Counted from the first letter of the stretch, positions 54,159-63,135 are shown. The stretch is 64,000 nucleotides of DNA from Rhizobium sp. CCGE531 (GCF_003627795.1 NZ_CP032684.1:411001-475000); one strand, 5' to 3'. The notes: generated from the sequence alone by a model not told the origin. Made by a program: numbers and translations.

Positions 54159-54202
54159 GCAATTCCAGACGGAAAACCGCACTGCACTTTCCCTGGAATT
54201 GC
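54159..54202. repeat. Rhizobial intergenic palindrome, copy 4 (inverted)
   Basis: A 44-base palindrome in reverse orientation relative to the other three, with the same GCAATTCC / GGAATTGC ends and the GGAAAACCGC core. It lies upstream of guaA and just past the nucleosidase gene end. Confidence 0.85.
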
Positions 54203-54221
54203 TCCGGTGGTTTCCAGCCTT

Positions 54222-54863
54222 TTAGAACCAGAATACGCCGTCTTCCAGCGCGGTAAACAGGCCGTCGACGGCGTAGGACAGTTTGCGGTCGATCACATGG
54301 AGATATTCCGTCCAGTCGGAAATGCGCTGCAGCTCGATCTGGCCGTCGGAAATGCCGCGCAGGCCGATCAGCGGCAGGCCGTAAATCTGGCAGGCGCGCA
54401 GCACCGCGAAGGTTTCCATATCGACCATGTCCGTGCCGATGCGCTCATAGGCCTCCGCGCCGGAGACGATATTGGCACCCGTCGAAAGGCTGCCCTCGGC
54501 AATGGTGGGGATGCGCAAGGGCAGTTCGATCGTCGCGGGGAGGTCCAGAAAGGGTGTGCGGCCCTTCTCGAAGCCGAGCGGCGAGGCATCCATGTCGCGG
54601 TAGGAAACGGAAGTGACCTGATAGACTTCCGTCTGCTCCAGCTTGGCGGAGCCGGCCGAACCGAGCGAAACCACGAGATCGGGCAGGTCGCCCTGCGCCT
54701 CGAGCTGCGCGAAGGCGCGGGTCAGCGCGATGGCCGCTTCGACCGGGCCGACGCCCGTCATCAGCGGATCGACGCGCGAGCGCAGGAAGGGGCCATATTC
54801 AGCCTCGGCCGCCATGACGAACAGGATCGATTTGCCCGACACGCGCTTCAATTCAAATTTCAT
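54222..54863 (-). CDS. MTA/SAH nucleosidase-like phosphorylase-fold protein
   Basis: A 213-residue protein of the nucleoside phosphorylase superfamily. It has ILFVMAAEAEYGPFL and GVGPVEAAIALTRA at the front, and DMVDMETFAVLRACQIYGLPLIGLRGISDG near the end, corresponding to the MTAN motif (V-D-M-E..., with the catalytic aspartate in SDG). It differs from MtnN in the middle, so the substrate may be MTA, SAH or a related nucleoside. Its ATG overlaps the thioesterase stop by 4 bases, so the two are coupled. Confidence 0.85.
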   Translation of the reverse strand: MKFELKRVSGKSILFVMAAEAEYGPFLRSRVDPLMTGVGPVEAAIALTRAFAQLEAQGDLPDLVVSLGSAGSAKLEQTEVYQVTSVSYRDMDASPLGFEKGRTPFLDLPATIELPLRIPTIAEGSLSTGANIVSGAEAYERIGTDMVDMETFAVLRACQIYGLPLIGLRGISDGQIELQRISDWTEYLHVIDRKLSYAVDGLFTALEDGVFWF

Positions 54864-55321
54864 CCGCTAATTCCCTCTCTGCCCCGGATGACCATCATCG
54901 TTCCCGTCATCGAGGCAATCAGCTTGGCCGGTCCGTCGCCGATGGCATAGCCGCGGCCGTCGGCGACGATGATCGTCGTGCCGGGCTTGGTGACATCGCC
55001 GCGAAACAGGAAGCGCTCGCCTCGTCCCGGCGACATCAGGTTGACCTTGAATTCGATGGTCAGGATCGATGCCGAAGGGTCGATGACGCTGTAGGCCGCA
55101 AAGCCGCAGGCCGAATCCAGCGCCGCGGCGATGATGCCGGCGTGCAGGATGCCATGCTGTTGCGTCAGCTTCACATCGAACGGCAGCTCGATTTCCACCG
55201 TGCCGTGCTCGACGCGCGTCAGTTCCGCGCCGATCGTCGCCATCGCCGCCTGCCGCTCGAAGCTCGTTCGGATGCGGGTCCGAAAATCGCCGCTGGTCCC
55301 CGTATCATCTGGCCCTGTCAT
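54860..55321 (-). CDS. PaaI-like hotdog thioesterase
   Basis: A 153-residue hotdog-fold protein. The active region reads LTQQHGILHAGIIAAALDSACGFAAYSVI, with the HGILHAG motif of PaaI/YbgC-like acyl-CoA thioesterases, followed by the last strands RFLFRGDVTKPGTTIIVADGRGYAIGDGP. It likely hydrolyses an aryl- or acyl-CoA. AAGGGGA lies just before the ATG. It is the first gene of a pair with the nucleosidase-like gene. Confidence 0.88.
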   Translation of the reverse strand: MTGPDDTGTSGDFRTRIRTSFERQAAMATIGAELTRVEHGTVEIELPFDVKLTQQHGILHAGIIAAALDSACGFAAYSVIDPSASILTIEFKVNLMSPGRGERFLFRGDVTKPGTTIIVADGRGYAIGDGPAKLIASMTGTMMVIRGREGISG

Positions 55322-55483
55322 GCCGTCCCCTTTCGCGGGTGCGAAATTGGCACGGAGAGACCATTTGGACAAGGGTTATCCGGTGGAAAAGCGGAGGCGT
55401 CCCGGCCTACCATGCCGACATCGAATTTCCACGATCGGATTGCCATGCTATCGGAGATTAGGAAGCTGACGGCGAGGGCGAAG

Positions 55484-56560
55484 ATGACGACGATCCTGCA
55501 ATCGGTAACGGCCTACGAGACCTGGATGCGGGCGCAGCTCGGCGCCGATCTGGTGGAAGTCGGGCTGGCGAAGAAGCACAAGCTGATGAAGGGCGACAGC
55601 TTCTCTTTCCTGCGCGGAACCTATTGGCGCTGGGCCGAGACCATCCTCGACATTTGTCCCGACCTCAGGAACGCCCCGCAGCTATTGGCGATTGGCGATA
55701 CGCATCTCGAAAATTTCGGCACCTGGCGCGATGAGGAGGGACGGCTCGTCTGGGGCGCCAATGATTTCGACGAGGCCGCCGTCATGCCCTATGCGCTCGA
55801 CCTCGTGCGTCTTGCCACGAGTGCTATTCTGGCGCGTGGCGATGACGGGCCGACGCCGCGCCTCGTTGCCGACAGCATCCTGGCCGGCTATCGCCGCGGC
55901 TTGCGGCAGCCGTCTCCGGTCATTCTCGAGCGCGATTACAAATGGCTGCGCAACGCCGTGCTGCTGCCGAATGCCGAGCGCAAGGCTTTCTGGGAAAAAT
56001 ATCGCAATCTGCCGCCGGCGACCGATCCCGTCGCGGACCGCTATCTCAAGGCGTTGCACAAGGCACTGCCGGAGCCGGCGACGGCATTCGAGCCGAAGCC
56101 GCGTCTGGCCGGTACCGGCAGCCTGGGCCGTCCACGCTTCGTCGCCTATGTCGAATGGCGCGGCGGGCCGGTATTGCGTGAGGTCAAGGCGCTGCTGCAG
56201 TCCGGTTGGTCGCTGAAGCACAATCCATCCGACAAGAAAATCCGCACCGGGATCATCGCCGGCGGTCGGGCGCGTTCGCCTGATCCGCGTTATCAGGTGG
56301 ACGGCACCTTGCTGGTGCGCCGCTTGTCGCCCAACAGCCGCAAGATCGAAGTCGACGGCGATGCACAGGTGCTGCTATCACCCGATATGCTGGATCTGAT
56401 GGGCTTCGAAATCGCCAATTGCCATGGCGGAGACGCATCGCTCATCCCGGGCATTCTTGCCGATCTCGATGCCCGAGGTTCGGATTGGCTGCGTGCGGCA
56501 GCCAAGGCGGCCACCATCGCGGTCAGTGCGGAACAGGCGGAGTTCGCCAGGAAGGGTTAG
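55484..56560 (+). CDS. DUF2252 family protein
   Basis: A 358-residue protein of the DUF2252 family, distantly kinase-like. The conserved parts are FLRGTYWRWAETILD, LAIGDTHLENFGTWRDEEGRLVWGANDFDEAAVMPYALDLVRLATS, then GTGSLGRPRFVAYVEWRGGPVLREVKAL. The GDTHLENFG and NDFDEA blocks resemble the catalytic and metal loops of aminoglycoside-type kinases. Substrate unknown. The ATG at 55484 has GAGG at 6 bases and fits family starts. In-frame ATGs further upstream, at 55412 and 55445, give a less natural N-terminus. Confidence 0.85.
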   Translation: MTTILQSVTAYETWMRAQLGADLVEVGLAKKHKLMKGDSFSFLRGTYWRWAETILDICPDLRNAPQLLAIGDTHLENFGTWRDEEGRLVWGANDFDEAAVMPYALDLVRLATSAILARGDDGPTPRLVADSILAGYRRGLRQPSPVILERDYKWLRNAVLLPNAERKAFWEKYRNLPPATDPVADRYLKALHKALPEPATAFEPKPRLAGTGSLGRPRFVAYVEWRGGPVLREVKALLQSGWSLKHNPSDKKIRTGIIAGGRARSPDPRYQVDGTLLVRRLSPNSRKIEVDGDAQVLLSPDMLDLMGFEIANCHGGDASLIPGILADLDARGSDWLRAAAKAATIAVSAEQAEFARKG

Positions 56561-56577
56561 ACCGGCCAAGAGATCGA

Positions 56578-57384
56578 TCAATGCCCGGCGGCTTCCAGGA
56601 TCAGGCGGGCGATCGTATCGGGATGCGAGATCAGCGAGAGATGGCTGGCCTTCACCTCGATGGTCTTTGCGCCCATGCGCTTGGCCATGAAGCGCTCCAG
56701 ATCCGGATTGATCGTCCTGTCCTCGGTGGAAACGGCATACCAGCTCGGCTTGCTGCGCCAGGCGGCCTGGGTGGTCTTGCCCGTCAGCAATGCCTTTTGG
56801 AAGGGCTCCTGCACGGCGTAAAGCACCTCGGCCTTCGCCTTGGGCAGGTCGCCGGCGAAATCGCGCAGGAAAGCTTCCTCGGTCAGTCGCCCTTCATCGC
56901 CGTCGAACACGATGCCTGCCGAGGCGGGGGGTGTCGGGTATGTCTTGGCGAGCGCCGTATAATCTTCACCGGCATCCGGCGCGCGGGCCGCGACATAGAC
57001 GAGCGCAGAAACCTTCGGATGCACGCCGGCTTCGGTGACGAGCATACCGGAGAAGGAATGGCCGACGAGGACGGTCGGGCCGTCCTGGCGATCGAGAACA
57101 CGCTGCACCGACGCGACCGCTTCGGGAAGCGTCGTCAACGGGTTCTGCACCGCCGTACAGTTCAGCCCCTTGGCCTGCAGCCGGGCGATGACCTCGGTCC
57201 AGCAGGAGCCGTCTGCGAAAAGTCCATGCGCCAGCACGACGTTGCGGGCCTTCAATGGCGCGGACTTGGCCGTGTCGGAGGCCGCAGCCGGGTTGCTGGC
57301 GGCCATGCCGCGCGCGGAAATGAGGGAGGCGGCGGCGCCGGCAACAATGGCGGTCGAGAAATTCCGTCTGGTCATCATCATCAT
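56578..57384 (-). CDS. Tat-exported alpha/beta hydrolase
   Basis: A 268-residue alpha/beta hydrolase. The N-terminus MMMMTRRNFSTAIVAGAAASLISARGMAAS has a Tat-like TRRNF and a hydrophobic stretch. The domain includes NVVLAHGLFADGSCW, LVGHSFSGML with the nucleophile serine, and KASHLSLISHP with the catalytic histidine. It is most like the group of short secreted esterases/hydrolases often called alpha/beta fold hydrolases. AAGGA lies 5 bases before the first of the four start methionines. It is convergent with DUF2252 and divergent from the GntR remnant. Confidence 0.9.
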   Translation of the reverse strand: MMMMTRRNFSTAIVAGAAASLISARGMAASNPAAASDTAKSAPLKARNVVLAHGLFADGSCWTEVIARLQAKGLNCTAVQNPLTTLPEAVASVQRVLDRQDGPTVLVGHSFSGMLVTEAGVHPKVSALVYVAARAPDAGEDYTALAKTYPTPPASAGIVFDGDEGRLTEEAFLRDFAGDLPKAKAEVLYAVQEPFQKALLTGKTTQAAWRSKPSWYAVSTEDRTINPDLERFMAKRMGAKTIEVKASHLSLISHPDTIARLILEAAGH

Positions 57385-57552
57385 CGTGATCCTTGTGGTG
57401 TTGAGGATAAATGCGCACCAGAAAGCCGTCCGCGCCGAATGTCGGAACGGTGAAGCTTCTGAAATCTTGTATGTCTCGGAGCGGCATCTGCCCGAACGAG
57501 CGGATCAAATATGCCCGATCTTGTATTCCGGTTCAGCGTCGAGCTTGCCTTG

Positions 57553-57685
57553 TGTATGCAAAAGCGAGGTTGCTGATTGCCTATGTATTCCATATGGCAT
57601 TTTCAGTCAATAATTGGATGCGTAACGGTTGCGTGATTGCCAATTTGTATGCAGAAGCGATGAGAGGAGATGCTTTTGCATACAA
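57553..57685. promoter_or_regulatory. TGTATGCA half-sites, possible old GntR operators
   Basis: TGTATGCA at 57553-57560, TTGTATGCA at 57645-57653 and its complement TGCATACAA at 57677-57685 lie just before the GntR remnant. The first two are followed by AAAGCGA / GAAGCGA. FadR-type GntR proteins bind such sites (TTGTATnnnATACAA-like). Confidence 0.4.
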
Positions 57686-57834
57686 GTGCTGGTTGATGCG
57701 TATTCGCAGCATGACGCCATCATGCAGGCTATCGCGGAGAGAGACGGGGAAATGGCGTCGCGGCGGATGAGGGGCACATGCTGAATGCGACGACGGCGAT
57801 GCTGCGCTTCGTCGAAATCAACAAGCTGGCTTAG
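57686..57834 (+). pseudogene. 3' remnant of a FadR-type GntR regulator
   Basis: The frame starting VLVDAYSQHDAIMQAIAERDGEMASRRMR, then after one lost base at about 57772 GHMLNATTAMLRFVEINKLA and a stop at 57832-57834, is the C-terminal end of an FCD ligand domain (HxAI..AI..RD...A...MR.HM). The front 150-plus codons are absent. The remaining 462-base gap 57385-57846 holds no other gene, only the half-sites. Confidence 0.7.
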
Positions 57835-57846
57835 GCAGCGTCCGGA

Positions 57847-58932
57847 TCAGCCGCGGGCGATGCGCACGATGTGCTGGTCCCAGGCGACATCGCTGTGCTC
57901 GCCGAGGAAATCGCCGCCATAGGAGGAGACGGCAAAGCCATGGCGGGCCGGCGCGATGCCAGCCGCGTTGGCGATGCTCTCCACCTTCAGCACCTTGCCC
58001 GTCTTTGCATCGAGCGTCACCGAGGTCCCTTCGACCGGAGACGTGACGCCGATGCGGTTTTCGGCGCGATTGACGGCGATGGCGCCGACATAATTGCCAA
58101 GCGCCCGGGTGGTCTCGTCGGGCAGGGTGACGAAAGTCAGATCCTCGCCCCTCGCGAAATGGCCGACAAGCGGCGGAAGGTCGTTGCGACGGCCTTCATA
58201 CTGGCAGGCAAACCAGACCCGGCCGCTGGCGTCGATGTCGACATGCCGCGTCGAGACCTGGGCATGCTGTGCCGGCAGCGTGTGCTTCTCGATCAGCCGC
58301 CCGCCGGCGGCGTCGATCAGCGTCAGCGACGGCTCCATATGGTCGAGGTTGAGCTTGGTGCGGCCGAAATCCGGATGGGTCTCGATGCCGCCATTGGCGA
58401 CGATCAGATACTTGCCGTCGTCCGAAACCGTCATGTCGTGCGGGCCGACGCCATAAGTCTCGTACTCGCCGATGCGGGCGAAACGGTTAGAGCTATCATA
58501 GAGCCCGATGATGCCGCGATTGTTGTCGAAATCATTCTCGCTGGCATAGAGCAGCCTGCCGTCGGGCGAAAACGTGCCGTGCCCGTAGAAATGCCGCCCC
58601 TCTTTGGCGGCAATCACGATCGGCTCGGCCTTGTTCCAGGGATCGAAGATCATCGCATAGGTGCCGGGACGGCGCGCGAAGGCGACGGTCTTGCCCGTCG
58701 CCTTGGAAAAGGCCATGCCATGGGCACGCGCGGGCAGCGCGACCTGATCGATGATACGCCCCTGTTCGGTCACCGTCGCCACGGCAAAGGAGCCGTCGGC
58801 GGCGCGCATGCCGGAGGCATAGACGGCATCGGCTCGCTCCAGCGCCATCAAGGCACCGGGCTTGAGCGCCGCAAGGAAGGTTACACCTGCACCTCTAACG
58901 AACGCTCTTCGGTCAATGAGGCCGCTGCGCAT
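57847..58932 (-). CDS. DUF1513 beta-propeller protein, Tat signal
   Basis: A 361-residue exported protein. The N-terminus MRSGLIDRRAFVRGAGVTFLAALK is a Tat signal (DRRAFVRG). The body has repeated WD-like blades such as HGTFSPDGRLLYASENDFDNNRGIIGLYD, the DUF1513 motif. Function unknown; it is usually the last gene after imelysin and di-haem oxidoreductase genes, as here. It starts 5 bases after the second imelysin gene, with GGAGA upstream. Confidence 0.9.
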   Translation of the reverse strand: MRSGLIDRRAFVRGAGVTFLAALKPGALMALERADAVYASGMRAADGSFAVATVTEQGRIIDQVALPARAHGMAFSKATGKTVAFARRPGTYAMIFDPWNKAEPIVIAAKEGRHFYGHGTFSPDGRLLYASENDFDNNRGIIGLYDSSNRFARIGEYETYGVGPHDMTVSDDGKYLIVANGGIETHPDFGRTKLNLDHMEPSLTLIDAAGGRLIEKHTLPAQHAQVSTRHVDIDASGRVWFACQYEGRRNDLPPLVGHFARGEDLTFVTLPDETTRALGNYVGAIAVNRAENRIGVTSPVEGTSVTLDAKTGKVLKVESIANAAGIAPARHGFAVSSYGGDFLGEHSDVAWDQHIVRIARG

Positions 58933-58937
58933 CGCTT

Positions 58938-60050
58938 TCAGTCTCCGTCCGCGAAGGAGAAGCCGGCCGAAAGCCCGATGGCGCCGCCATAGTCGTCGCT
59001 GAAGCTGGTGGCGAGGTCGCGGCTGATGGAGAGCAGCCTATCGATCTTGGCGCGCTCCCCATCGTTGCCGATGGCCGCCTCGATATCCGGATTGATCGTC
59101 GATGCCGTTGTCGCGAGCTCGTTCAGCAGGCCGCCGATCTTGGTGGCGACGACGCGCTTGTCCGATGGCAGCAGGCTTGCCATGTCGGCCTTTTCCCAGA
59201 GCGCCTTCAGACCCTCGATATTGCCTGATAACGATATCCAGCTGTTGGACGAACGCCAGTAGATCGCCATCTTCGGCCGCGCCGTTGCCTGATCGCCCTT
59301 GTAGAAGGTTTCCAGCCGCTGGTCGCGGACATTGGCGGCTCCATGCACGAGAATGCCGAGCAGCGCCGTCACGGCCTCCTTGTTGTCCATGAAATCATCG
59401 CTGGACTTGCCGGGATATTTCCAGGATTTCTGCACGCCGTCGGGCGCATCCCACTCGTCGGCGATTTCCTTGGCGGTGTTTTCGATATTGCCGGCAACCG
59501 CCGCGCCATAGCGGCAGCGGAAGCTCTGCTTGTCTTTGCTAAGAACATCCGAACCATTGCCGAAGAGCACATATTCCAGCGCCGTCATGCTCATCAGCGC
59601 CACGCTCTTGCCGGCGACGGCCTCGACGGTCGTGTCTTGCTCGTCCGCCTTGACGATCAGCGCCTGCACCTGCTTGAGGCCAACACCCTTGCGGTCGGGA
59701 TAAAAGAGGATGTGCTCGCGGCGGTTCTTCTCGATGATCGGGCCGGTATCGACGATCTCGATGCGTGACCAGTTTTTCACCGTATCGCCGAAGGCTGATT
59801 TGGCGCCGGAAAGCGTCGCGTCCGTGGGGTCGGCGCAAAGCGCCTTCATCGCCGATGTCAGTTTCGAGGCGGAGCCGTGCATGGCGCCGTAGCCCGGGCG
59901 GATGACGTCGTCCACCGCCTTCTGCAGCACGGCCGGCACCGCCGCTTCGTTCAATCCGGCGCCGGTGGTTGTTGCATCCTCGGCATGGGCGGGCAGGGCC
60001 GCGACGGTAAGGAGAAGGCTGGCAGCGAGGCGTTTCCAGTGGCGCATCAA
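58938..60050 (-). CDS. Imelysin-family protein, second copy
   Basis: A 370-residue exported protein of the imelysin / EfeO-like family (iron-binding, four-helix bundles in tandem). The signal peptide is about 1-23. The signature helix reads SMTALEYVLFGNG, corresponding to GxHxxE(F/Y)xLWG of the other copy, but the histidine is Thr here, while the glutamate is kept. This may alter metal binding. It starts with GGAGT 7 bases upstream and overlaps the di-haem gene by 4 bases. Confidence 0.9.
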   Translation of the reverse strand: MMRHWKRLAASLLLTVAALPAHAEDATTTGAGLNEAAVPAVLQKAVDDVIRPGYGAMHGSASKLTSAMKALCADPTDATLSGAKSAFGDTVKNWSRIEIVDTGPIIEKNRREHILFYPDRKGVGLKQVQALIVKADEQDTTVEAVAGKSVALMSMTALEYVLFGNGSDVLSKDKQSFRCRYGAAVAGNIENTAKEIADEWDAPDGVQKSWKYPGKSSDDFMDNKEAVTALLGILVHGAANVRDQRLETFYKGDQATARPKMAIYWRSSNSWISLSGNIEGLKALWEKADMASLLPSDKRVVATKIGGLLNELATTASTINPDIEAAIGNDGERAKIDRLLSISRDLATSFSDDYGGAIGLSAGFSFADGD

Positions 60051-61606
60051 AGAGACTCCAGAAAGTTGATGAGAGCTTGCCGATCGTCCTTCGAGAGGCC
60101 GGCGAATGCATTGCGGGCTTTTTCCGCCTCTCCTCCATGCCAGAGGATGGCTTCGGTCAAGGTGCCGGCGCGGCCGTCATGCAGATAGGTTTGCCGGCCG
60201 CTCACCGTCTGCGTCAGGCCTATACCCCAGAGCGGTGGCGTACGCCAATCGCGACCGGATGCCACGCCCACCTGCTGCCCGTCAGAAAGGCCTTCGCCCA
60301 TGTCATGCAGCAGGAAGTCGGAATAGGGCCAGATCAGCTGGAAGGCCTGCGGAGAGTCCTTGCCGTCGCTGCCCTTGAGGTTGTCGCGGGTCACGAATTT
60401 CGGCGTGTGGCAGGCCGCGCAGCCCGAGCGGTAGAACATCTCCTTGCCGTGCAGCACATCGGGAAAGCTCGCCTTGCGGCGGGCCGGCACGGCGAGATTT
60501 TCGGAATAGAAGGTGACGAGCGGAAGGACCGGATCCGGCGCTTCCGTATCGCCCAGCCGCTTCTGCACACCGTTCGGCATGGCAAGGCATTGCGGTTCCT
60601 TGGCAGTGCAATCGCCATAGGCGTTCGGCCGGTCCGGCGTCGAAATACCGATATCGGCTGAGAAGGCATCCGCCACCTGGTCGCGCACGGTGGCGTTCTG
60701 CGCCTTCCAGCCGAAACGGCCGAGCGCGACCTCGCCCGTGCGGTGATCGTGGACGATGGCTGGGCGGCCGCGAATGCCGGTGCCTTTCTTGTCGTCAGGA
60801 TCGGCATTGGCAAGGATGTCGGCGTCCGCAATGGCCTCGATCAGGCCGAGGCCGATCATCGGCGGCGCGATGCGCTGCGAAATTGTCGTCGTGGGGTCGA
60901 GCGGTCCATAGGCGAGGTCGCTCACGCCATATGCCGGCTTGCGCAATGTCACTGTCTCGCCGCCCGCAAGCGTCACCATCTCCTCACTGTAGCTGACCGC
61001 CACCTTGCCCTCGGCGGCAAGTCCGGGCACGGCGAGATCCTGCAGCTGCGCGCCATAGGTGGAGTCCGGAAAATTCAGCGCGTGGAAATCCCTGATTGCC
61101 TGCTCTTCTTCCGGCGTGATGGCGGTCCGTGCCAGGCGCAGGACCATCGAGGTCGCGGCAGTTCCGGCGACATTAGGCGGATGGCCGCGGCCGTCACGGA
61201 TGTGGCAGCTCTGGCAGGAGCGGGCGTTGAACAGCGGTCCCAGCCCATCGGAAGCCTGCGTCGAAGAAGGGGCCGAAACCCAGAGCTTGCGAAAGAGGGC
61301 GTTGCCGAGATGGAAATCCTGTCCGCGCTCCGAGCCCAGATTGGCCGATGGCTGCGAGAAGATATCGCGGTTGACGGGATCGATCGAGGTCAGCGCGCCG
61401 CCCTGCATCGCTTCATAGGGCTCGGCCTTGGAGAAATCCGCGGTCGCGCGGGTGACGTCGCGCACCCGCGTCAGCTGTTCGGACGCAAGATCGGTGCGGG
61501 TTGCCGGAAAGTCGAGAATGCCGGCGGCGGCCAGGGTGATCGAAACAACCAAAAAAACCGCGGCGAGGGCGGGCAGCAGGGCGCGGTTGGCCGGGATGCT
61601 TGTCAT
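60047..61606 (-). CDS. Di-haem cytochrome oxidoreductase (DUF1111, thiol oxidoreductase-like)
   Basis: A 519-residue exported cytochrome. The membrane anchor or signal is about 9-30. Two haem-c sites are present: SCQSCH (Cys131-Cys134-His135) and GCAACH (Cys396-Cys399-His400). It is of the family called thiol oxidoreductase or di-haem oxidoreductase, which in such operons is thought to work in iron oxidation/reduction at the periplasmic side. Coupled to the imelysin genes on both sides (4-base overlap downstream). Confidence 0.92.
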   Translation of the reverse strand: MTSIPANRALLPALAAVFLVVSITLAAAGILDFPATRTDLASEQLTRVRDVTRATADFSKAEPYEAMQGGALTSIDPVNRDIFSQPSANLGSERGQDFHLGNALFRKLWVSAPSSTQASDGLGPLFNARSCQSCHIRDGRGHPPNVAGTAATSMVLRLARTAITPEEEQAIRDFHALNFPDSTYGAQLQDLAVPGLAAEGKVAVSYSEEMVTLAGGETVTLRKPAYGVSDLAYGPLDPTTTISQRIAPPMIGLGLIEAIADADILANADPDDKKGTGIRGRPAIVHDHRTGEVALGRFGWKAQNATVRDQVADAFSADIGISTPDRPNAYGDCTAKEPQCLAMPNGVQKRLGDTEAPDPVLPLVTFYSENLAVPARRKASFPDVLHGKEMFYRSGCAACHTPKFVTRDNLKGSDGKDSPQAFQLIWPYSDFLLHDMGEGLSDGQQVGVASGRDWRTPPLWGIGLTQTVSGRQTYLHDGRAGTLTEAILWHGGEAEKARNAFAGLSKDDRQALINFLESL

Positions 61607-61650
61607 GGGTGTCGGGGTGGCAGCGCCGTGTCGCGCTGCCACCGTCCCTA

Positions 61651-62937
61651 TTATTTCTTGAAGACGGCGTTAGGATTGTCCAGGCTGGCCGAACCTTCAA
61701 GCTTGATCGTGCCGAGGTCGAGTGCGGCGATGACGCGCTGGATGCTTTTCGTCTGGTCGAGCAGGCCGTCGATGGCCTTCTGGACCGTCGCGTTGCCTTC
61801 CTTGTTGCCTTCGCCGATCATTTGGTCGTATTTTTCGACCGTCTCGCCGCGATGCACCAGCGCCTTCATAGCGGCAAGCGTCGTGTCGAGCTTGCCTTCC
61901 ATTTCCTTGTCGAGTGCCGGATCCTTGGCCTTGACCAGATCGTGCAGCGACGGACCCTTCATCTTGGTGCCGTCGGCGCGGGTGTAGTTGCCGGTATAGG
62001 CCGAGGCAATGCCGATGGCGTCGCCATTGTGCTCGTTATAGGTGTTGTCGGAGAAGCAATCCTGTTCTTCTTCCGGATCGTGCAGCAGCAGGCCGAGCTT
62101 CATGCGCTCGCCGGCAAGCTCGCCGTAGGAGAGCGAACCCATGCCGGTCAGGATGGCGGTGAGGCCGGCCTTCGGATCAGCTTCGAGATGCTTGGTGGCT
62201 TCGCCTTCCGGCGCCCACTTTTCAGTCATGTCCTGCAGATCCGCAACGAGCAGCGTCGAGGCGGACTTCAGATATTCGGCGCGGCGGTCGCAATTGCCGT
62301 GCGTGCAATTCTTCAAATCATAGTCGGTTGCGGGACGCTCGCCGGCGCCCGGTCCGGTGCCATGCAGATCCTGGCCCCATAGCAGGAATTCGATGGCGTG
62401 GTAGCCGGTCGCGACATTCGCCTCGACACCGCCGGCCTTGTGCAGCGTGCCCGACAGGAATTCCGGCGTCAGATGCGAAGCGTCGACATCCTTGCCGTTG
62501 ATCTTGATGGTCTTGTTGGCGATGACATTGGCGACATAGAGCGCGTTCTCGTCGCTTTCCGTGCCGTAGGAAGCGTCGACATAGTCGATCAGGCCTTCAT
62601 CCAGCGGCCAGGAGTTCACCTGGCCTTCCCAGTCGTCGACGATCGGGTTGCCGAAACGATAGGCTTCCGTCTGCGCATAGGGAACGCGAGCCTTGATCCA
62701 GGCCGCGCGCGCCGCCTTCAGCGTCTTGTCGCTCGGCTCGGCAAGGAGCGCGTTGATCGCCGTGTCGAGCGCCTGCGCCGTCGTCAGGGTGTCCTGATAT
62801 TTGGCATGTCCTAGTTCCGTATAATGCTTGAGGACGGCAGCCGGCTCGGGAGTGGCGGCAAGGGCGGGAAGACCGGATGCGGCAGCCGTAGCAACGGCCA
62901 CCGCAAGCGCGGCACCAAAATTGATCTTAAATTTCAT
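61651..62937 (-). CDS. Imelysin-family iron-regulated protein (IrpA-like)
   Basis: A 428-residue exported protein; signal peptide about 1-27 (ends PALAA). The imelysin signature is intact as GYHAIEFLLWGQD (His180, Glu183). The helical tandem domain has the family order, including WPLDEGLIDYV and a GAGERPATDY loop. Imelysins are linked to iron uptake or storage at the cell surface. It is the first gene of the four-gene operon with the di-haem oxidoreductase, second imelysin and DUF1513, and an ICE-like Irr motif lies about 90 bases upstream. Confidence 0.95.
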   Translation of the reverse strand: MKFKINFGAALAVAVATAAASGLPALAATPEPAAVLKHYTELGHAKYQDTLTTAQALDTAINALLAEPSDKTLKAARAAWIKARVPYAQTEAYRFGNPIVDDWEGQVNSWPLDEGLIDYVDASYGTESDENALYVANVIANKTIKINGKDVDASHLTPEFLSGTLHKAGGVEANVATGYHAIEFLLWGQDLHGTGPGAGERPATDYDLKNCTHGNCDRRAEYLKSASTLLVADLQDMTEKWAPEGEATKHLEADPKAGLTAILTGMGSLSYGELAGERMKLGLLLHDPEEEQDCFSDNTYNEHNGDAIGIASAYTGNYTRADGTKMKGPSLHDLVKAKDPALDKEMEGKLDTTLAAMKALVHRGETVEKYDQMIGEGNKEGNATVQKAIDGLLDQTKSIQRVIAALDLGTIKLEGSASLDNPNAVFKK

Positions 62938-63025
62938 GTTCCCTCTCCTGATGACGGCGGGGCACCGTCGAAAACTTGGCGTTTTGTGTCATGTATGAAA
63001 AATAAACTTGTGTCAAACACTCTAG

Positions 63026-63042
63026 TTTAGAATGATTTTAAC
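63026..63042. promoter_or_regulatory. ICE-like Irr motif upstream of the iron operon
   Basis: TTTAGAATGATTTTAAC has the form of the iron-control element TTTAGAAnnnTTCTAAA known for the rhizobial Irr regulator: the left half is perfect and the right half matches 5 of 7. It lies about 90 bases before the imelysin start, on the divergent side of the rsmB end. It fits iron-dependent control of the operon. Confidence 0.55.
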
Positions 63043-63135
63043 GCCGAATCTTATGGGCATCGGCCTTGCAAGCGGGTGGATTATTGAAAAAAGAGGCATC
63101 CGCCTGCCATCTGTCACGGGCAGATGGATTGAGCC

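Noticed and set aside
57411..57770. A 119-codon ORF between the hydrolase and DUF1513 genes
   Set aside because: Its frame differs from the FCD frame that matches a known family, and its text has no family features.
30394..63051. A shared 12-base string AACGCCGAATCT near 30394 and 63040
   Set aside because: Many 12-base matches are expected by chance in 64 kb of GC-rich sequence, so no link is claimed.
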